A stretch of DNA of 64,000 nucleotides from Bacteroidota bacterium (GTDB taxonomy: Bacteria > Bacteroidota > Bacteroidia > 2-12-FULL-35-15): contig CANIQT010000009.1 of the NCBI GenBank assembly GCA_947469885.1, positions 1 through 64,000 on the forward strand, given 5' to 3'. The notes beneath the pieces are model-generated. The model saw only the letters and a list, made by a program, of their open reading frames with translations, ran no database searches and was not told where the DNA came from. How positions within the stretch are numbered: the first letter of the stretch is position 1; each line of letters starts with the position of its first letter. Below are positions 45,806 to 55,744 of this stretch, one piece after another. The translations under genes were made by a program, and so were the position numbers.

Positions 45806-47473
45806 ATGAATTTTAAAAGTTTATTCCGAAAAAAATCAACAAGTATTTTATTACAGGAAGGCGGAGATGGAGAACATTCGGGGCTTCATAAAGTTTTAAC
45901 GGTTCGCGATTTAACTTTCTTTGGAATTGCGGCTATTATTGGTGGAGGTACATTCAGTGCCATTGGCAACGCGTGTTTTTCGGGAGGACCGGGTGTGGTG
46001 TTCCTATATATTATATGTGGAATTGCGTGTGGTTTCACAGCTTTGTGTTATGCCGAGTTTGCAGCACAGGTGCCTGTTTCGGGGAGCGCTTATACCTATG
46101 CTTATGTTTCGTTTGGAGAATTGTTTGCATGGATAATCGGCTGGGCATTGCTGATGGAATACTCTATTGGTAATATTTATATTGCTTTTTCATGGAGTGG
46201 TTATTTCACCAATCTGATGGATGGTTTCGGAATGCACTTACCTGAATGGTTGACTATAAATTACAAAGCAGCACATCAGGCATTTATTGATAGCAAAGCA
46301 GGAGAAGGGTTGTTGGCATGGACTAACGCACCGCAGATTGGAGGATTGCATATTATTTTTGATTTGCCGGCAGTGTTGGTAAATGTATTTATTACCTGGT
46401 TGGTATATAGAGGGACAAAAGAATCGCGCAACATTAGTAATGTGATGGTGATAATAAAATTGGTAATTATTGTTTTGGTAATTATTGTTGGTTGTACCTA
46501 TATTAATATTGACAACTGGACACCGTTTATGCCCAATGGTTTTGGAGGAGTGATGGGAGGTGTGTCGGCTGTGTTCTTTGCTTACATTGGTTTTGATGCA
46601 GTTTCCACACTAGCAGAAGAAAGCAAAAACCCTCAGCGTGATTTGCCAAGAGGAATGATTTATTCGTTAGTTATATGTACCGTTGTTTATATCATACTTG
46701 CGCTCGTACTCACTGGAATGGTTTCCTATTCATTATTGGGGGTAAGTGACCCGTTAGCAGAAATATTTAAAATCAAAGAAATTAAATGGATGATATTTAT
46801 TGTTTCCATAGCTGCTGTTGTTGCCATGACAAGTGTATTGTTGGTATTTCAAATGGGGCAACCTAGAATATGGATGAGCATGAGTCGTGATGGGTTGCTT
46901 CCGAAACGGTTTGCTTCCATTCATCCAAAATATAAAACTCCGGGATTTGCAACAATAATAACTGGTTTGGTAGTAGGTGTTCCATTATTTTTTACAGATG
47001 AAAATTTTGTGTTGGACTTTACAAGTATTGGAACTTTGTTCGCTTTTGTTTTGGTGTGTGCAGGTGTATTAACTCTTCCAAGTCAACAAGGAAACAATAA
47101 AGCTTCGGCTGTAAAAGGAAAGTTTCGATTACCTTATGTGAATTCAAAATACATCATGCCATTGATTACTATCTCCGTTTTTGCACTAGTAACTTATTTT
47201 GTTCCTGGATTTATTGCAAGTAAATTTATCATCACTACTGATAATGCAGCAAACAATATTCCTATGCTTGTATTTTTTGTTTTGTTAATTGTGATGGGGA
47301 TTTTATCATTTGTAAAAAATCTTTCATTAATTCCTGTTTTAGGTTTAATGTCGTGCTGTTATTTACTCACCGGTATGGCTGCAAGTAACTGGATATGGTT
47401 CTCCATGTGGTTAGCAGTTGGGTTGGTAGTTTATTTTTTATATAGTTACAAAAACAGTTCATTAAATAATTAG
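45806..47473 (+). CDS. APC-superfamily amino-acid permease
   Basis: 555 aa with about 13-14 membrane helices. The start of the transport core, LTFFGIAAIIGGGTFSAIGN, and FFAYIGFDAVSTLAEESKNP match the cationic amino-acid transporter (CAT/YfnA-like) branch. It takes up amino acids with protons or by exchange; specificity is not readable. It could feed the histidine and proline/glutamate breakdown enzymes in the window, which is inference only. Confidence 0.9.
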   Translation: MNFKSLFRKKSTSILLQEGGDGEHSGLHKVLTVRDLTFFGIAAIIGGGTFSAIGNACFSGGPGVVFLYIICGIACGFTALCYAEFAAQVPVSGSAYTYAYVSFGELFAWIIGWALLMEYSIGNIYIAFSWSGYFTNLMDGFGMHLPEWLTINYKAAHQAFIDSKAGEGLLAWTNAPQIGGLHIIFDLPAVLVNVFITWLVYRGTKESRNISNVMVIIKLVIIVLVIIVGCTYINIDNWTPFMPNGFGGVMGGVSAVFFAYIGFDAVSTLAEESKNPQRDLPRGMIYSLVICTVVYIILALVLTGMVSYSLLGVSDPLAEIFKIKEIKWMIFIVSIAAVVAMTSVLLVFQMGQPRIWMSMSRDGLLPKRFASIHPKYKTPGFATIITGLVVGVPLFFTDENFVLDFTSIGTLFAFVLVCAGVLTLPSQQGNNKASAVKGKFRLPYVNSKYIMPLITISVFALVTYFVPGFIASKFIITTDNAANNIPMLVFFVLLIVMGILSFVKNLSLIPVLGLMSCCYLLTGMAASNWIWFSMWLAVGLVVYFLYSYKNSSLNN

Positions 47474-47510
47474 TCTTTAGTATTAAATATTTTTTTAAAA
47501 ATTAGAAACT

Positions 47511-50045
47511 ATGAAAACCATCTTCTCATCCATTGGATTAACTGTGTTGCTATTTTTTTTACTAAATTTATTTCTTAATAATGAAAGCATTTTCAAAAAA
47601 AGAAATAGTGAAAAGGAAAACATAATGGAACCCAATGAACATATGTTATTGTTACGTTCCTATCCTGATGCACAATTTGATTTTGAAGCATTTCAAAATG
47701 CTCAAATGTCTGCTTATGTTGCTAATCAAAATAACCAAAGCAAATCATCACGTTCAATAAGTTGGAATATAGAAGGTCCAGGAAACATTGGAGGCCGATT
47801 TAATTGTTTAGCTGTTCATCCAACCAATAGTAATATAATATATGCAGGGGCAGCAACTGGAGGGATTTTTAAAACTAATGATGGAGGAGCTACTTGGAAT
47901 CCTATTTTTGATTCACAACCTTTTATTGCAATAGGTTGCATAACTATTGATAATCTTAATCCAAATACAATTTGGGTTGGAACAGGAGATGCCAATATTT
48001 CTGGCTTATGTTATATTGGTGACGGTATATATAAGAGCACAGATGCAGGAGCTACTTGGGTAAATATGGGGTTGAACAATCAAAAGGTTTTTTCTAAAAT
48101 TTGTGTTGACCCTACCAATTCAAATGTTATTTATGCTGCTTCAATGGGACAACCTTTTGTGAGGGATAATAATAGAGGTCTTTATAAGTCAACAGATGGA
48201 GGTTCTTCTTGGAATTCTATTTTATTTGTTAGTAATCAAGCAGGAATTATTGATATGGTCATTAATCCTACTAATCCACAAGTACTATATGTTTCAAGTT
48301 TTACGAGGATTAGAAATAATTTGGAAGCCATTGCTGCGGGTACTGATTCCAAAATTTGGAAAACTATTAATGGAGGAGCTAATTGGAATGTGCTATCTAA
48401 TGGTCTTCCTACTTATTCACTTTCTAGAATTGGTTTAACTATTTTTTCTGCTAATCCCAATATCCTTTATACTGTTATTACTGATTCAACGCAATATCTC
48501 CAAGGCATCTATAAAACTGTTGATGCTGGGGCTACTTGGACCTCAATTGATATTACAAATTTAAGTCCTTCAATTTACAATGGATATGGTTGGTACTTTG
48601 GTAAAATTTATGTTAACCCTTCAAATTCTAACCAAATTTATGTTTTGGGTGTAGATAGTTATACTACTTCTGACGGTGGGAATTCTTGGAATCCTGCCAC
48701 TCCGCCTTGGTGGCAATATGATGTACATGGCGACCACCATTATATGCACTTTATCAATGGCAATACCATTTTGTTATGTACCGATGGGGGTATATACAAG
48801 ACAACTGATAATTGCAATACTTGGACTGATATTGAAAACATTCCAGTTAATCAGGTATATCACTCCAATGAAAATCCAACAATACTAGAGGACTATTGGT
48901 GCGGTGTTCAGGATAATGGGACGACCAATGGTAATTCTTCTAATATTAATTCATGGCCAAGAGTTTATGGTGGTGACGGCTTTCAATCTTATGTTGACCC
49001 TATAACCAACAACGTTATTTATGCCGAAACCCAATGGGGAGGCATTGTTTTTTCGGACGATGGTGGTTTTAATTTTTATGATTGCACTAACGGAATTAAT
49101 GTTTCGGATCAAACCAATTGGGATATGCCTTATATAATAAGCAGTTTCGATCACACTATTCTTTATTCTGGAACAAATCAAGTTTATAAAATGTTGGGAG
49201 CACCTTATGGAACATGGAGTTCCATTAGCGGTGATTTAACTGATGGTTTGGATAATAATTTGAATGATTTGCATACCATTACTACCATTAGTGAATCACC
49301 ATTAAATCCAAATATTATTTATGCTGGTACGGCTGACGCTAATGTTTGGAATACATTAAACGGTGGAAATACTTGGAATAACGTTACAGGGTCCTTGCCG
49401 GTTAGGTATGTGACCTGTGTTTGCGCATCACCAAATCTTACCAATAATATTTATGTCACTCATTCGGGATATAGGGATGGCGATAACTTTTCTCATATTC
49501 ATAAATCTATAAATAGTGGAAATAGCTGGATAGATATCTCAGGAGATTTACCATCTTTTGCAATTAATAATGTCCTTGTTTCTAATCTTAATGAAAACAT
49601 TATTTTCATTGCCTCAGATGCTGGTGTATATTATACAACGGATGGTGGAGTAATTTGGCTAAGGCTTGGGAATAATATGCCGATGATGCCTGTATTTGAA
49701 ATTGAATTTAATACAGCACATACCAAAATAATTGCCAGTACTTTTGCACGATCGGTTCAAACAATTGATATTACTGGAATAACCACAGGAATAAACGAGG
49801 CAGGAGTGGATAGTGAGATTTTTGTTTTTCCTAATCCGGCAAGTGATTACATAAAGATAAATTTAAAAACAAATACTACTGTTGAATATTCTATATTCAA
49901 TTTGAATGGAAAATTGGTTAAATCGTCAACGCTCAATTTTAATAGTGGTAATTCAATCCAAATTCAAGATTTGAGTAAAGGAACATATATTTTGACTATG
50001 GAGATAAATCATGTCAAAACAACCAAACGATTTGTAAAATTGTAA
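47511..50045 (+). CDS. sialidase/VPS10-like propeller protein with T9SS sorting domain
   Basis: 844 aa. N-terminal membrane-type signal (MKTIFSSIGLTVLLFFLLN). Residues about 85-760 carry many BNR/Asp-box-like turns (STDGGSSWNS, KTNDGGATWNP, KSINSGNSWID), each after an IYAG-type strand, as in large multi-bladed sialidase or VPS10-like propellers. The C-terminal ~85 residues are a type A sorting domain (FVFPNPASDYIKIN, KGTYILTMEINHVKTTKRF). Predicted surface protein; catalytic activity is not supported by visible sialidase residues. Confidence 0.88.
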   Translation: MKTIFSSIGLTVLLFFLLNLFLNNESIFKKRNSEKENIMEPNEHMLLLRSYPDAQFDFEAFQNAQMSAYVANQNNQSKSSRSISWNIEGPGNIGGRFNCLAVHPTNSNIIYAGAATGGIFKTNDGGATWNPIFDSQPFIAIGCITIDNLNPNTIWVGTGDANISGLCYIGDGIYKSTDAGATWVNMGLNNQKVFSKICVDPTNSNVIYAASMGQPFVRDNNRGLYKSTDGGSSWNSILFVSNQAGIIDMVINPTNPQVLYVSSFTRIRNNLEAIAAGTDSKIWKTINGGANWNVLSNGLPTYSLSRIGLTIFSANPNILYTVITDSTQYLQGIYKTVDAGATWTSIDITNLSPSIYNGYGWYFGKIYVNPSNSNQIYVLGVDSYTTSDGGNSWNPATPPWWQYDVHGDHHYMHFINGNTILLCTDGGIYKTTDNCNTWTDIENIPVNQVYHSNENPTILEDYWCGVQDNGTTNGNSSNINSWPRVYGGDGFQSYVDPITNNVIYAETQWGGIVFSDDGGFNFYDCTNGINVSDQTNWDMPYIISSFDHTILYSGTNQVYKMLGAPYGTWSSISGDLTDGLDNNLNDLHTITTISESPLNPNIIYAGTADANVWNTLNGGNTWNNVTGSLPVRYVTCVCASPNLTNNIYVTHSGYRDGDNFSHIHKSINSGNSWIDISGDLPSFAINNVLVSNLNENIIFIASDAGVYYTTDGGVIWLRLGNNMPMMPVFEIEFNTAHTKIIASTFARSVQTIDITGITTGINEAGVDSEIFVFPNPASDYIKINLKTNTTVEYSIFNLNGKLVKSSTLNFNSGNSIQIQDLSKGTYILTMEINHVKTTKRFVKL

Positions 50046-50094
50046 TGAAAAATAAACTAACATCACATAACTAAATATCCCTCATCAATAAATT

Positions 50095-50853
50095 ATGATA
50101 GCATTTATAACAGGAGCAACAGCAGGAATAGGAAAAGCAACGGCAGAATTGTTCGCTAAAAACGGTTACAACATTATTATTACAGGCAGAAGAAAGGAAA
50201 GATTGGATGAATTTTCTGCTCATCTTAAATCTACTTATAAAGTGGAGGTGCTTTGTTTAAACTTTGATGTAAGAAATAATAAAGAGGTGGAAACTGCAAT
50301 AAAATCATTGACTAATGATTGGAAAAAAGTGGATGTATTAGTAAACAATGCAGGACTCGCGGTTGGTTTAAGTACAATTCAAGATGGTGATATTGATGAT
50401 TGGGAACGAATGATAGATACCAATATTAAAGGGTTATTATACATCACCCGTCATCTTTCTCCGATACTGATTTCGAATGGTTCAGGGCATATTATTAATA
50501 TTGGTTCCATTGCAGGTAAAGAAGTATATGCAAACGGAAATATTTATTGTGCCACTAAACACGCTGTGGATGCGCTTAGCAAAAGTATGCGGATAGATAT
50601 GCTTCCTTTTAATATTAAGGTAACAGCAATCAATCCTGGATTAGTTGAAACAGAATTTTCTGAAGTTCGTTTCAAAGGTGATAAGGAGCGAGCGAAAAAG
50701 CCTTACTTAGGAATTCAACCATTGATGGCAGAAGACATTGCAGAAACTATTTATTGGTGCGCCACTCGTCCTGCTCACGTAAATATTAATGACATAATTA
50801 TTACTCCTTCTGTGCAGGCAAATGCAACGAATACATTCAGGAAGAGTTCTTAA
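50095..50853 (+). CDS. short-chain dehydrogenase (SDR), YdfG-like
   Basis: 252 aa. NAD(P) motif TGATAGIGKAT, NNAG at about 85, catalytic Ser in INIGSIAG and YCATK (Tyr-x-x-x-Lys). Closest in pattern to YdfG-type serine/3-hydroxy-acid dehydrogenases (NPGLVETEFSEVRFKGD). The end lies 13 bases before the start of the amidohydrolase; the two may be cotranscribed. Confidence 0.92.
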   Translation: MIAFITGATAGIGKATAELFAKNGYNIIITGRRKERLDEFSAHLKSTYKVEVLCLNFDVRNNKEVETAIKSLTNDWKKVDVLVNNAGLAVGLSTIQDGDIDDWERMIDTNIKGLLYITRHLSPILISNGSGHIINIGSIAGKEVYANGNIYCATKHAVDALSKSMRIDMLPFNIKVTAINPGLVETEFSEVRFKGDKERAKKPYLGIQPLMAEDIAETIYWCATRPAHVNINDIIITPSVQANATNTFRKSS

Positions 50854-50866
50854 TAATTCACCAGCA

Positions 50867-52606
50867 ATGAAATTATATATAAAACTTTGTGTTGTTAGTG
50901 CCTTAGTGGTAAATTTATTTTCCTCCTGTTCCTACAAACAACAAGTTGATTTAATTGTTAGTAATGCAATTGTTTATACTGTTGATTCATCTTTATCTAA
51001 TGCAGAAAGTTTTGCGGTAAAGGATGGAAAATTTATTGAAGTTGGAAGTAATGATGCAATACAAAAAAAATATGAAGCAAAAGAAACAGTGGATGCAAAA
51101 GGCAAAGCAGTGTATCCCGGTTTCATTGATTCGCATTGTCATTTCTATGGTTATGGAAAAGGATTGGTGGAAGTTAATTTAGTTGGCACAAAATCTTTTG
51201 ATGAAGTTATTGAAAGAGTAAAAGAGTATTCCAAAACAAATAAATCAGAATGGATTATTGGAAGAGGATGGGACCAGAATGACTGGGAGATAAAAGAATT
51301 TCCTAATAGATATAAGCTCGATAAATTATTTCCTAACACCCCTGTTTTTCTTCAACGCATAGATGGACATGCAGCTCTTGTAAATCGAGAAGCGTTGAAA
51401 CGCGCAGAAATAATGGCAGACACAAAAGTGAAAGGTGGAGTAATTCAAATTGATTTAATAACAGAGGAAAATGGAGGGGAAGACGATTGGCTTAAAGAAG
51501 AATTAAACAAGGAAATCAGGAATATTAAATATCCTTTTTCCATGCCTAGCGGAATATTAATTGACAATGCAGTTGATTTGGTAAAAGATAAAATTACAAA
51601 ACCGACAACTAGTGAAGTTAAGAATGCTTTGCTTGCGGCTCAGCAAAATTGTTTAGCTGTGGGGCTTACTACTGTTGATGATGCAGGACTAGAAAAAAAC
51701 ATCGTTGATGAAATGGATGCACTACAAAAAGTTGGTGAGTTGAAGATACGTGTATATGCAATGCTTTCAGACAACAAAGAAAATCTGGATTATTATTTAC
51801 AAAATGGAATTTACAAAACAGATAGATTAAATGTTCGTTCGTTTAAGTTTTATGCTGATGGTTCTCTTGGTTCGAGAGGAGCATGTATGTTAAGTCCATA
51901 CACCGACAAACCCGAGCAACAAGGTTTTTTATTAAGTACTCCGGAACATTTTAAAGAGAGTGCAAAGAAAGTTTTTGACAAAGGATTTCAAATGAATACT
52001 CATTGTATTGGCGATTCGGCAGTAAGATTAATTTCTACAATTTACTTGAACACTTTAATTTCGAATAGCACCGCTAGTCCTGCGCCTCTGTCTTACAGAT
52101 GGAGAATTGAACATGCACAAGTGGTGAATGAGAATGACTTGAAGTTTTTTTCCGGCATCATTCCTTCAGTGCAGCCCACACATGCAACATCCGATATGTA
52201 TTGGGCAGAAGATAGAATAGGGGTGGAGCGAATGAGATATGCTTATGCTTACAATGATTTATTAAAGTCAACAGGCATGGTTGCTCTTGGCACTGACTTC
52301 CCTGTTGAAAATATAAATCCGCTTTATACTTTTTATGCTGCTGTGGCACGTATGGATTTGAACGGCTTTCCCGGCAATGGATTTAATAAAGAAAATGCAC
52401 TGTCAAGAGAAAACACCTTGAAAGGAATGACTATTTGGGGTGCTTATGCCAACTTTGAAGAAAAGGAAAAAGGAAGTATTGAAGCAGGTAAATTTGCTGA
52501 TTTTATTATTCTTGAGAATGATATTATGAAATGCGATATTGACAAACTACCCGCTACAAAAGTAATCTCCACTTATGTTAACGGAGAATGTGTTTATCAT
52601 AATTAA
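50867..52606 (+). CDS. amidohydrolase (YtcJ-like), lipoprotein
   Basis: 579 aa from the ATG at 50867; the upstream frame start at 50822 lies within the SDR gene. MKLYIKLCVVSALVVNLFSSC is a lipoprotein signal with the Cys at residue 21. Metal ligands: GFIDSHCHFYGYGKG, a later NTHCIGDSA, and GTDFPVENINP, as in the amidohydrolase_3 (YtcJ) group; substrate unknown. The region encoding the hydrophobic core of the signal (KLCVVSALVV) matches the right half of the CACTAAG repeat found between hutI and ftcD, so the export signal looks repeat-derived. Confidence 0.9.
   Translation: MKLYIKLCVVSALVVNLFSSCSYKQQVDLIVSNAIVYTVDSSLSNAESFAVKDGKFIEVGSNDAIQKKYEAKETVDAKGKAVYPGFIDSHCHFYGYGKGLVEVNLVGTKSFDEVIERVKEYSKTNKSEWIIGRGWDQNDWEIKEFPNRYKLDKLFPNTPVFLQRIDGHAALVNREALKRAEIMADTKVKGGVIQIDLITEENGGEDDWLKEELNKEIRNIKYPFSMPSGILIDNAVDLVKDKITKPTTSEVKNALLAAQQNCLAVGLTTVDDAGLEKNIVDEMDALQKVGELKIRVYAMLSDNKENLDYYLQNGIYKTDRLNVRSFKFYADGSLGSRGACMLSPYTDKPEQQGFLLSTPEHFKESAKKVFDKGFQMNTHCIGDSAVRLISTIYLNTLISNSTASPAPLSYRWRIEHAQVVNENDLKFFSGIIPSVQPTHATSDMYWAEDRIGVERMRYAYAYNDLLKSTGMVALGTDFPVENINPLYTFYAAVARMDLNGFPGNGFNKENALSRENTLKGMTIWGAYANFEEKEKGSIEAGKFADFIILENDIMKCDIDKLPATKVISTYVNGECVYHN
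50881..50913. repeat. CACTAAG-family repeat inside the amidohydrolase signal peptide
   Basis: AAAACTTTGTG (50881-50891) and TTAGTGCCTTAGTGGTAAA (50895-50913) are identical to 30979-30989 and 31003-31021, with ten bases missing between them. Confidence 0.85.
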
Positions 52607-52612
52607 ACTCAT

Positions 52613-52620
52613 TATCTTTG
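52613..52620 (+). promoter_or_regulatory. Bacteroidota -7 box for pruA
   Basis: TATCTTTG matches TAnnTTTG; the leader to the ATG at 52674 contains heptamer repeats. Confidence 0.55.
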
Positions 52621-52638
52621 CACCCCTATAATTTTTTT

Positions 52639-52673
52639 AATTTGAAATCTGAAATTTGTAATCTATAAAAACC
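52639..52673. repeat. 7-bp repeats in the pruA leader
   Basis: AATTTGA, AATCTGA, AATTTGT, AATCTAT, then AAAAACC, ending exactly at the ATG of pruA (52674). Confidence 0.75.
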
Positions 52674-54314
52674 ATGTCAAAAGGATTTTTTACAGTTCCC
52701 CCACCGGTGAACGAACCCATTAAAAGTTATGCACCCGGAAGTGCCGAAAGAAAAGAACTTCAGGCAATGCTAAAAGAGTCACGCTCCAAAGAGCTTGATA
52801 TTCCAATGTATATTGGAGGAAAAGAAGTAAGAAGTAACGAGAAAATTCGTCTTGCCCCTCCTCACGATCATAAACATACGTTAGGTTATTTTCATAAAAG
52901 TAACAAAGAGCATGTGCAACAGGCTATTGATGCTGCTTTGGCAGCTAAACCAAAATGGGAAGCATTGGATTGGGAACATCGTGCTACAATATTTTTGAAA
53001 GCTGCTGAACTGATTGCAGGACCGTATCGTGCTAAATTAAATGCTGCAACTATGTTGGGGCAAAGTAAAAATGCTTTTCAGGCAGAGATTGATAGTGCTT
53101 GCGAAATCATTGATTTCCTTCGCTTCAATGTCATGTACATGACTGAAATATATAAACAACAACCACCTGTAGCAGGCACTGGGTTTGGTGTTTGGAACCG
53201 TGTGGAGCAGCGACCATTGGAAGGTTTTATTTATGCACTTACTCCTTTCAACTTTACTGCCATTGCTGGCAATCTTCCTACATCATGCGCTATGATGGGC
53301 AATGTGGTGGTTTGGAAACCATCCAACACACAAGTATATGCAGCCAATGTGTTGATGGAAATATTTATGAAAGCGGGTGTTCCTGCAGGAGTTATTAATT
53401 TAATTTATCCTTCAGGACCAGATGCTGGTGAAGTTATTTTTGCTCATCCGGAGTTTGCTGGTATCCACTTTACCGGCTCCACTGCTGTGTTTCACGACAT
53501 CTGGAAATCAATAGGAAATAACATTGCTAAGTATAAATCGTATCCTCGCATTGTTGGAGAAACAGGAGGAAAGGATTTTGTAATTGCACATTCTTCTGCT
53601 AATCCTAAAGTAGTATGTACTGCTTTAAGCCGTGGTGCATTTGAATACCAGGGACAAAAATGTTCTGCTGCTTCCCGTGCTTATATTCCAAATAATATAT
53701 GGGAAGAAGTAAAAGGTTTATTGCAGGCTGATTTAAAGTCAATGAAGATGGGACCCACTGAAGACTTTACTAATTTTGTCAATGCAGTGATTGATGAAAA
53801 GTCGTTTGACAAATTGGCTAAATACATTGATGCTGCTAAGAAAGACAAAGAGTGTGAAATAATTGCAGGAGGTAATTACGATAAATCAAAAGGATATTTT
53901 ATTGAGCCAACTGTTATAAGAGTTAACGACCCATACTATGTAACCATGTGTGAAGAGCTGTTTGGACCTGTTTTGACACTCTATGTATATGATGCAGATA
54001 AATATGAAGAGACATTAAAGATAGTGGACAAAACTTCAATCTATGCTTTAACCGGAGCACTTATTGCAGAAGACCGTTATGCAATTGAGCAGGGAACAAA
54101 AGCTCTTAGAAATTCATCGGGTAATTTTTATATCAATGATAAACCAACGGGAGCAGTAGTGGGACAACAACCATTTGGCGGGGCACGTGCTTCGGGTACC
54201 AATGATAAAGCAGGAGCAATGATTAATTTATTGCGTTGGGTTTCTCCTCGTACCGTTCGCGAAACATTAAATCCACCAACTGATTACTGGTATCCGTTTT
54301 TGCAGGCGGATTAG
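52674..54314 (+). CDS. pruA: L-glutamate gamma-semialdehyde (P5C) dehydrogenase
   Basis: 546 aa. It oxidises glutamate semialdehyde to glutamate, the second step of proline use. FNFTAIAGNLP, then GETGGKDFVIAH and the catalytic Cys in FEYQGQKCSAASR mark the class 4 aldehyde dehydrogenase family; length is that of the single-function (mitochondria-like) enzyme, without the proline dehydrogenase domain of PutA. Its proline dehydrogenase partner is not here. Heptamer repeats lie on both sides of the gene. Confidence 0.96.
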   Translation: MSKGFFTVPPPVNEPIKSYAPGSAERKELQAMLKESRSKELDIPMYIGGKEVRSNEKIRLAPPHDHKHTLGYFHKSNKEHVQQAIDAALAAKPKWEALDWEHRATIFLKAAELIAGPYRAKLNAATMLGQSKNAFQAEIDSACEIIDFLRFNVMYMTEIYKQQPPVAGTGFGVWNRVEQRPLEGFIYALTPFNFTAIAGNLPTSCAMMGNVVVWKPSNTQVYAANVLMEIFMKAGVPAGVINLIYPSGPDAGEVIFAHPEFAGIHFTGSTAVFHDIWKSIGNNIAKYKSYPRIVGETGGKDFVIAHSSANPKVVCTALSRGAFEYQGQKCSAASRAYIPNNIWEEVKGLLQADLKSMKMGPTEDFTNFVNAVIDEKSFDKLAKYIDAAKKDKECEIIAGGNYDKSKGYFIEPTVIRVNDPYYVTMCEELFGPVLTLYVYDADKYEETLKIVDKTSIYALTGALIAEDRYAIEQGTKALRNSSGNFYINDKPTGAVVGQQPFGGARASGTNDKAGAMINLLRWVSPRTVRETLNPPTDYWYPFLQAD

Positions 54315-54319
54315 TTGAT

Positions 54320-54417
54320 TTAGGAATTAGGATTAAATGATTAAGGATTAAATTAATTTAGGATTTAGGATTGGTATTGCCATAATCTGTATTTAAAATC
54401 CTTAATTCCTAATTCTA
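54320..54417. repeat. inverted pair of 7-bp arrays between convergent genes
   Basis: Left arm 54320-54368, seven units such as TTAGGAA, TTAGGAT, TTAAGGA, GATTTAG. Right arm 54397-54417, AATCCTT, AATTCCT, AATTCTA, in the opposite orientation and including the stop codon of the next gene. The arms are roughly complementary and could fold back. Confidence 0.8.
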
Positions 54418-55254
54418 CTTCACCACCACCATTTTCTTCCCTGCCTTAAATCCACTTGCCGTTTGTAGTTGGTAATAATAAGTACCTGCATCCAGTTCGG
54501 CAGTACTTATAATAATATTATTAAAAGCATTGGTTACTTTAAACCGTTTTACTTCTTGTCCTTGTATGGTATAAAAAACTAAATCTCCATTTGTAATACC
54601 TTGTGGTAATTCATATTCAACGGTGGTTTCTCCTTTTGCAGGATTTGGGTAATTGGAAATGTTTCCTTCTTTTAAATTACTGTTATCGGTTGCTATACCT
54701 GTAATTACACCATTGGTGCAGTCGTGGCAAGGTAAAAAACCAGGTAAGGAGTAAACAGAAGCAGTTAGAGTATTTCCCAGATAAACAATCATTTTACAAC
54801 CAGACGTAGTGTATGAAATAAAATCTTCAAACCCACCAACCTGCATAACTGTTGACATATTGGTTGTGTCTTTTGAAAATAAAACATTGCCCAACTCGTC
54901 ATAAACTCTAGAGTGCCCTATACCATTTATATCTCCATAAAAAACAAAATATTCAACATCCGAAGGATTTGTATTAAATAACTCTTCACTAATATAATAA
55001 ACTTTGAGTTGCTGAAAATTTAAAAGTCCACCAGTAGGGGGAATATTAATAGTTTTAAAAACAGTGTGATTTAGGTTAAATAATGTGATAGTACTCGTAT
55101 CGTAAATTACATATTTATAACCTGAAGAACTTAATTTTACTAAACGAAGGTAGTCTTGGGGTACGTTTCCTGGGGCATAAATATTTTCAAGTGTAATCTG
55201 CGCGTAACTACTTCCCGAAGCAATTAACAGCAACATAATAATTAGTTTTTTCAT
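54415..55254 (-). CDS. secreted protein with T9SS sorting domain
   Basis: 279 aa. Signal peptide MKKLIIMLLLIASGSSYA. The central part (about 22-190) is beta-rich with no recognised family (e.g. VRVYDELGNVLFSK-like hairpins: HSRVYDELGNVLFSKDTT). The C-terminal ~80 residues form a type A sorting domain (ISNYPNPAKGETTVEYELPQ, ending FKAGKKMVVVK). Surface protein by T9SS; function unknown. Its stop codon lies within a heptamer unit. Confidence 0.82.
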   Translation of the reverse strand: MKKLIIMLLLIASGSSYAQITLENIYAPGNVPQDYLRLVKLSSSGYKYVIYDTSTITLFNLNHTVFKTINIPPTGGLLNFQQLKVYYISEELFNTNPSDVEYFVFYGDINGIGHSRVYDELGNVLFSKDTTNMSTVMQVGGFEDFISYTTSGCKMIVYLGNTLTASVYSLPGFLPCHDCTNGVITGIATDNSNLKEGNISNYPNPAKGETTVEYELPQGITNGDLVFYTIQGQEVKRFKVTNAFNNIIISTAELDAGTYYYQLQTASGFKAGKKMVVVK

Positions 55255-55415
55255 GATTTAAGTTTTTAGTGATGGATTTGTTATTACAATAGTAAGTATA
55301 AAAAATAAAAGAGAACTTTAACTTTCAATAATTTTATTTTACTTTTGTTATGCTGTTTGGCAAATGTATAAAAGCGATACTGGATTTTAAGGTAAAAGAA
55401 CTTTTATAATAAATA

Positions 55416-55694
55416 GTTAACCTTTTTTTAAGAGGGTAAGGGCGGAAACGAAAAACGGGAATGCGGAAAACTAAAGAGGAAGTGCGAAAACCATCGGGGC
55501 AAGAACGGAAATGAAAAAAGGAGGAGCGGAAATGAAAAAAGGAGGAGCGGAAATGAAAAACGGAGGAGCGGAAATGAAAAGAGGAAGAGCGGAAATGAAA
55601 AACGGAAGAGCGGAAATGGGAAAAGGAAGAGCGGAAATCATTGGGGCAAGACCGAAAGCCTTTAGGGCAAGACCGGAAATGCAAAAAGGTTAAC
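55416..55694. repeat. twelve 21-bp tandem units flanked by a 12-bp inverted repeat
   Basis: Units run from 55442 to 55693 with exact 21-bp steps and no indel. The commonest is GCGGAAATGAAAAACGGAAG plus A. The last three change to versions with GGGCAAGACC. GTTAACCTTTTT (55416-55427) and AAAAAGGTTAAC (55683-55694) form a perfect inverted flank; TAAA lies two bases outside both. Open frames through the array on either strand (7-residue repeats such as GAEMKKG) are by-products. The 161 bases left of it (55255-55415) hold no gene. Confidence 0.92.
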
Positions 55695-55744
55695 CGTTTA
55701 TATAAATCGTTCATTCGGGCATTATTTTCTTTGTTATTAACGGT

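Noticed and set aside
55334-55714. Open frames on both strands of the 21-bp array (including 55511-55693)
   Set aside because: By-products of a 21-bp repeat without stop codons; no start context or non-repeat domain.
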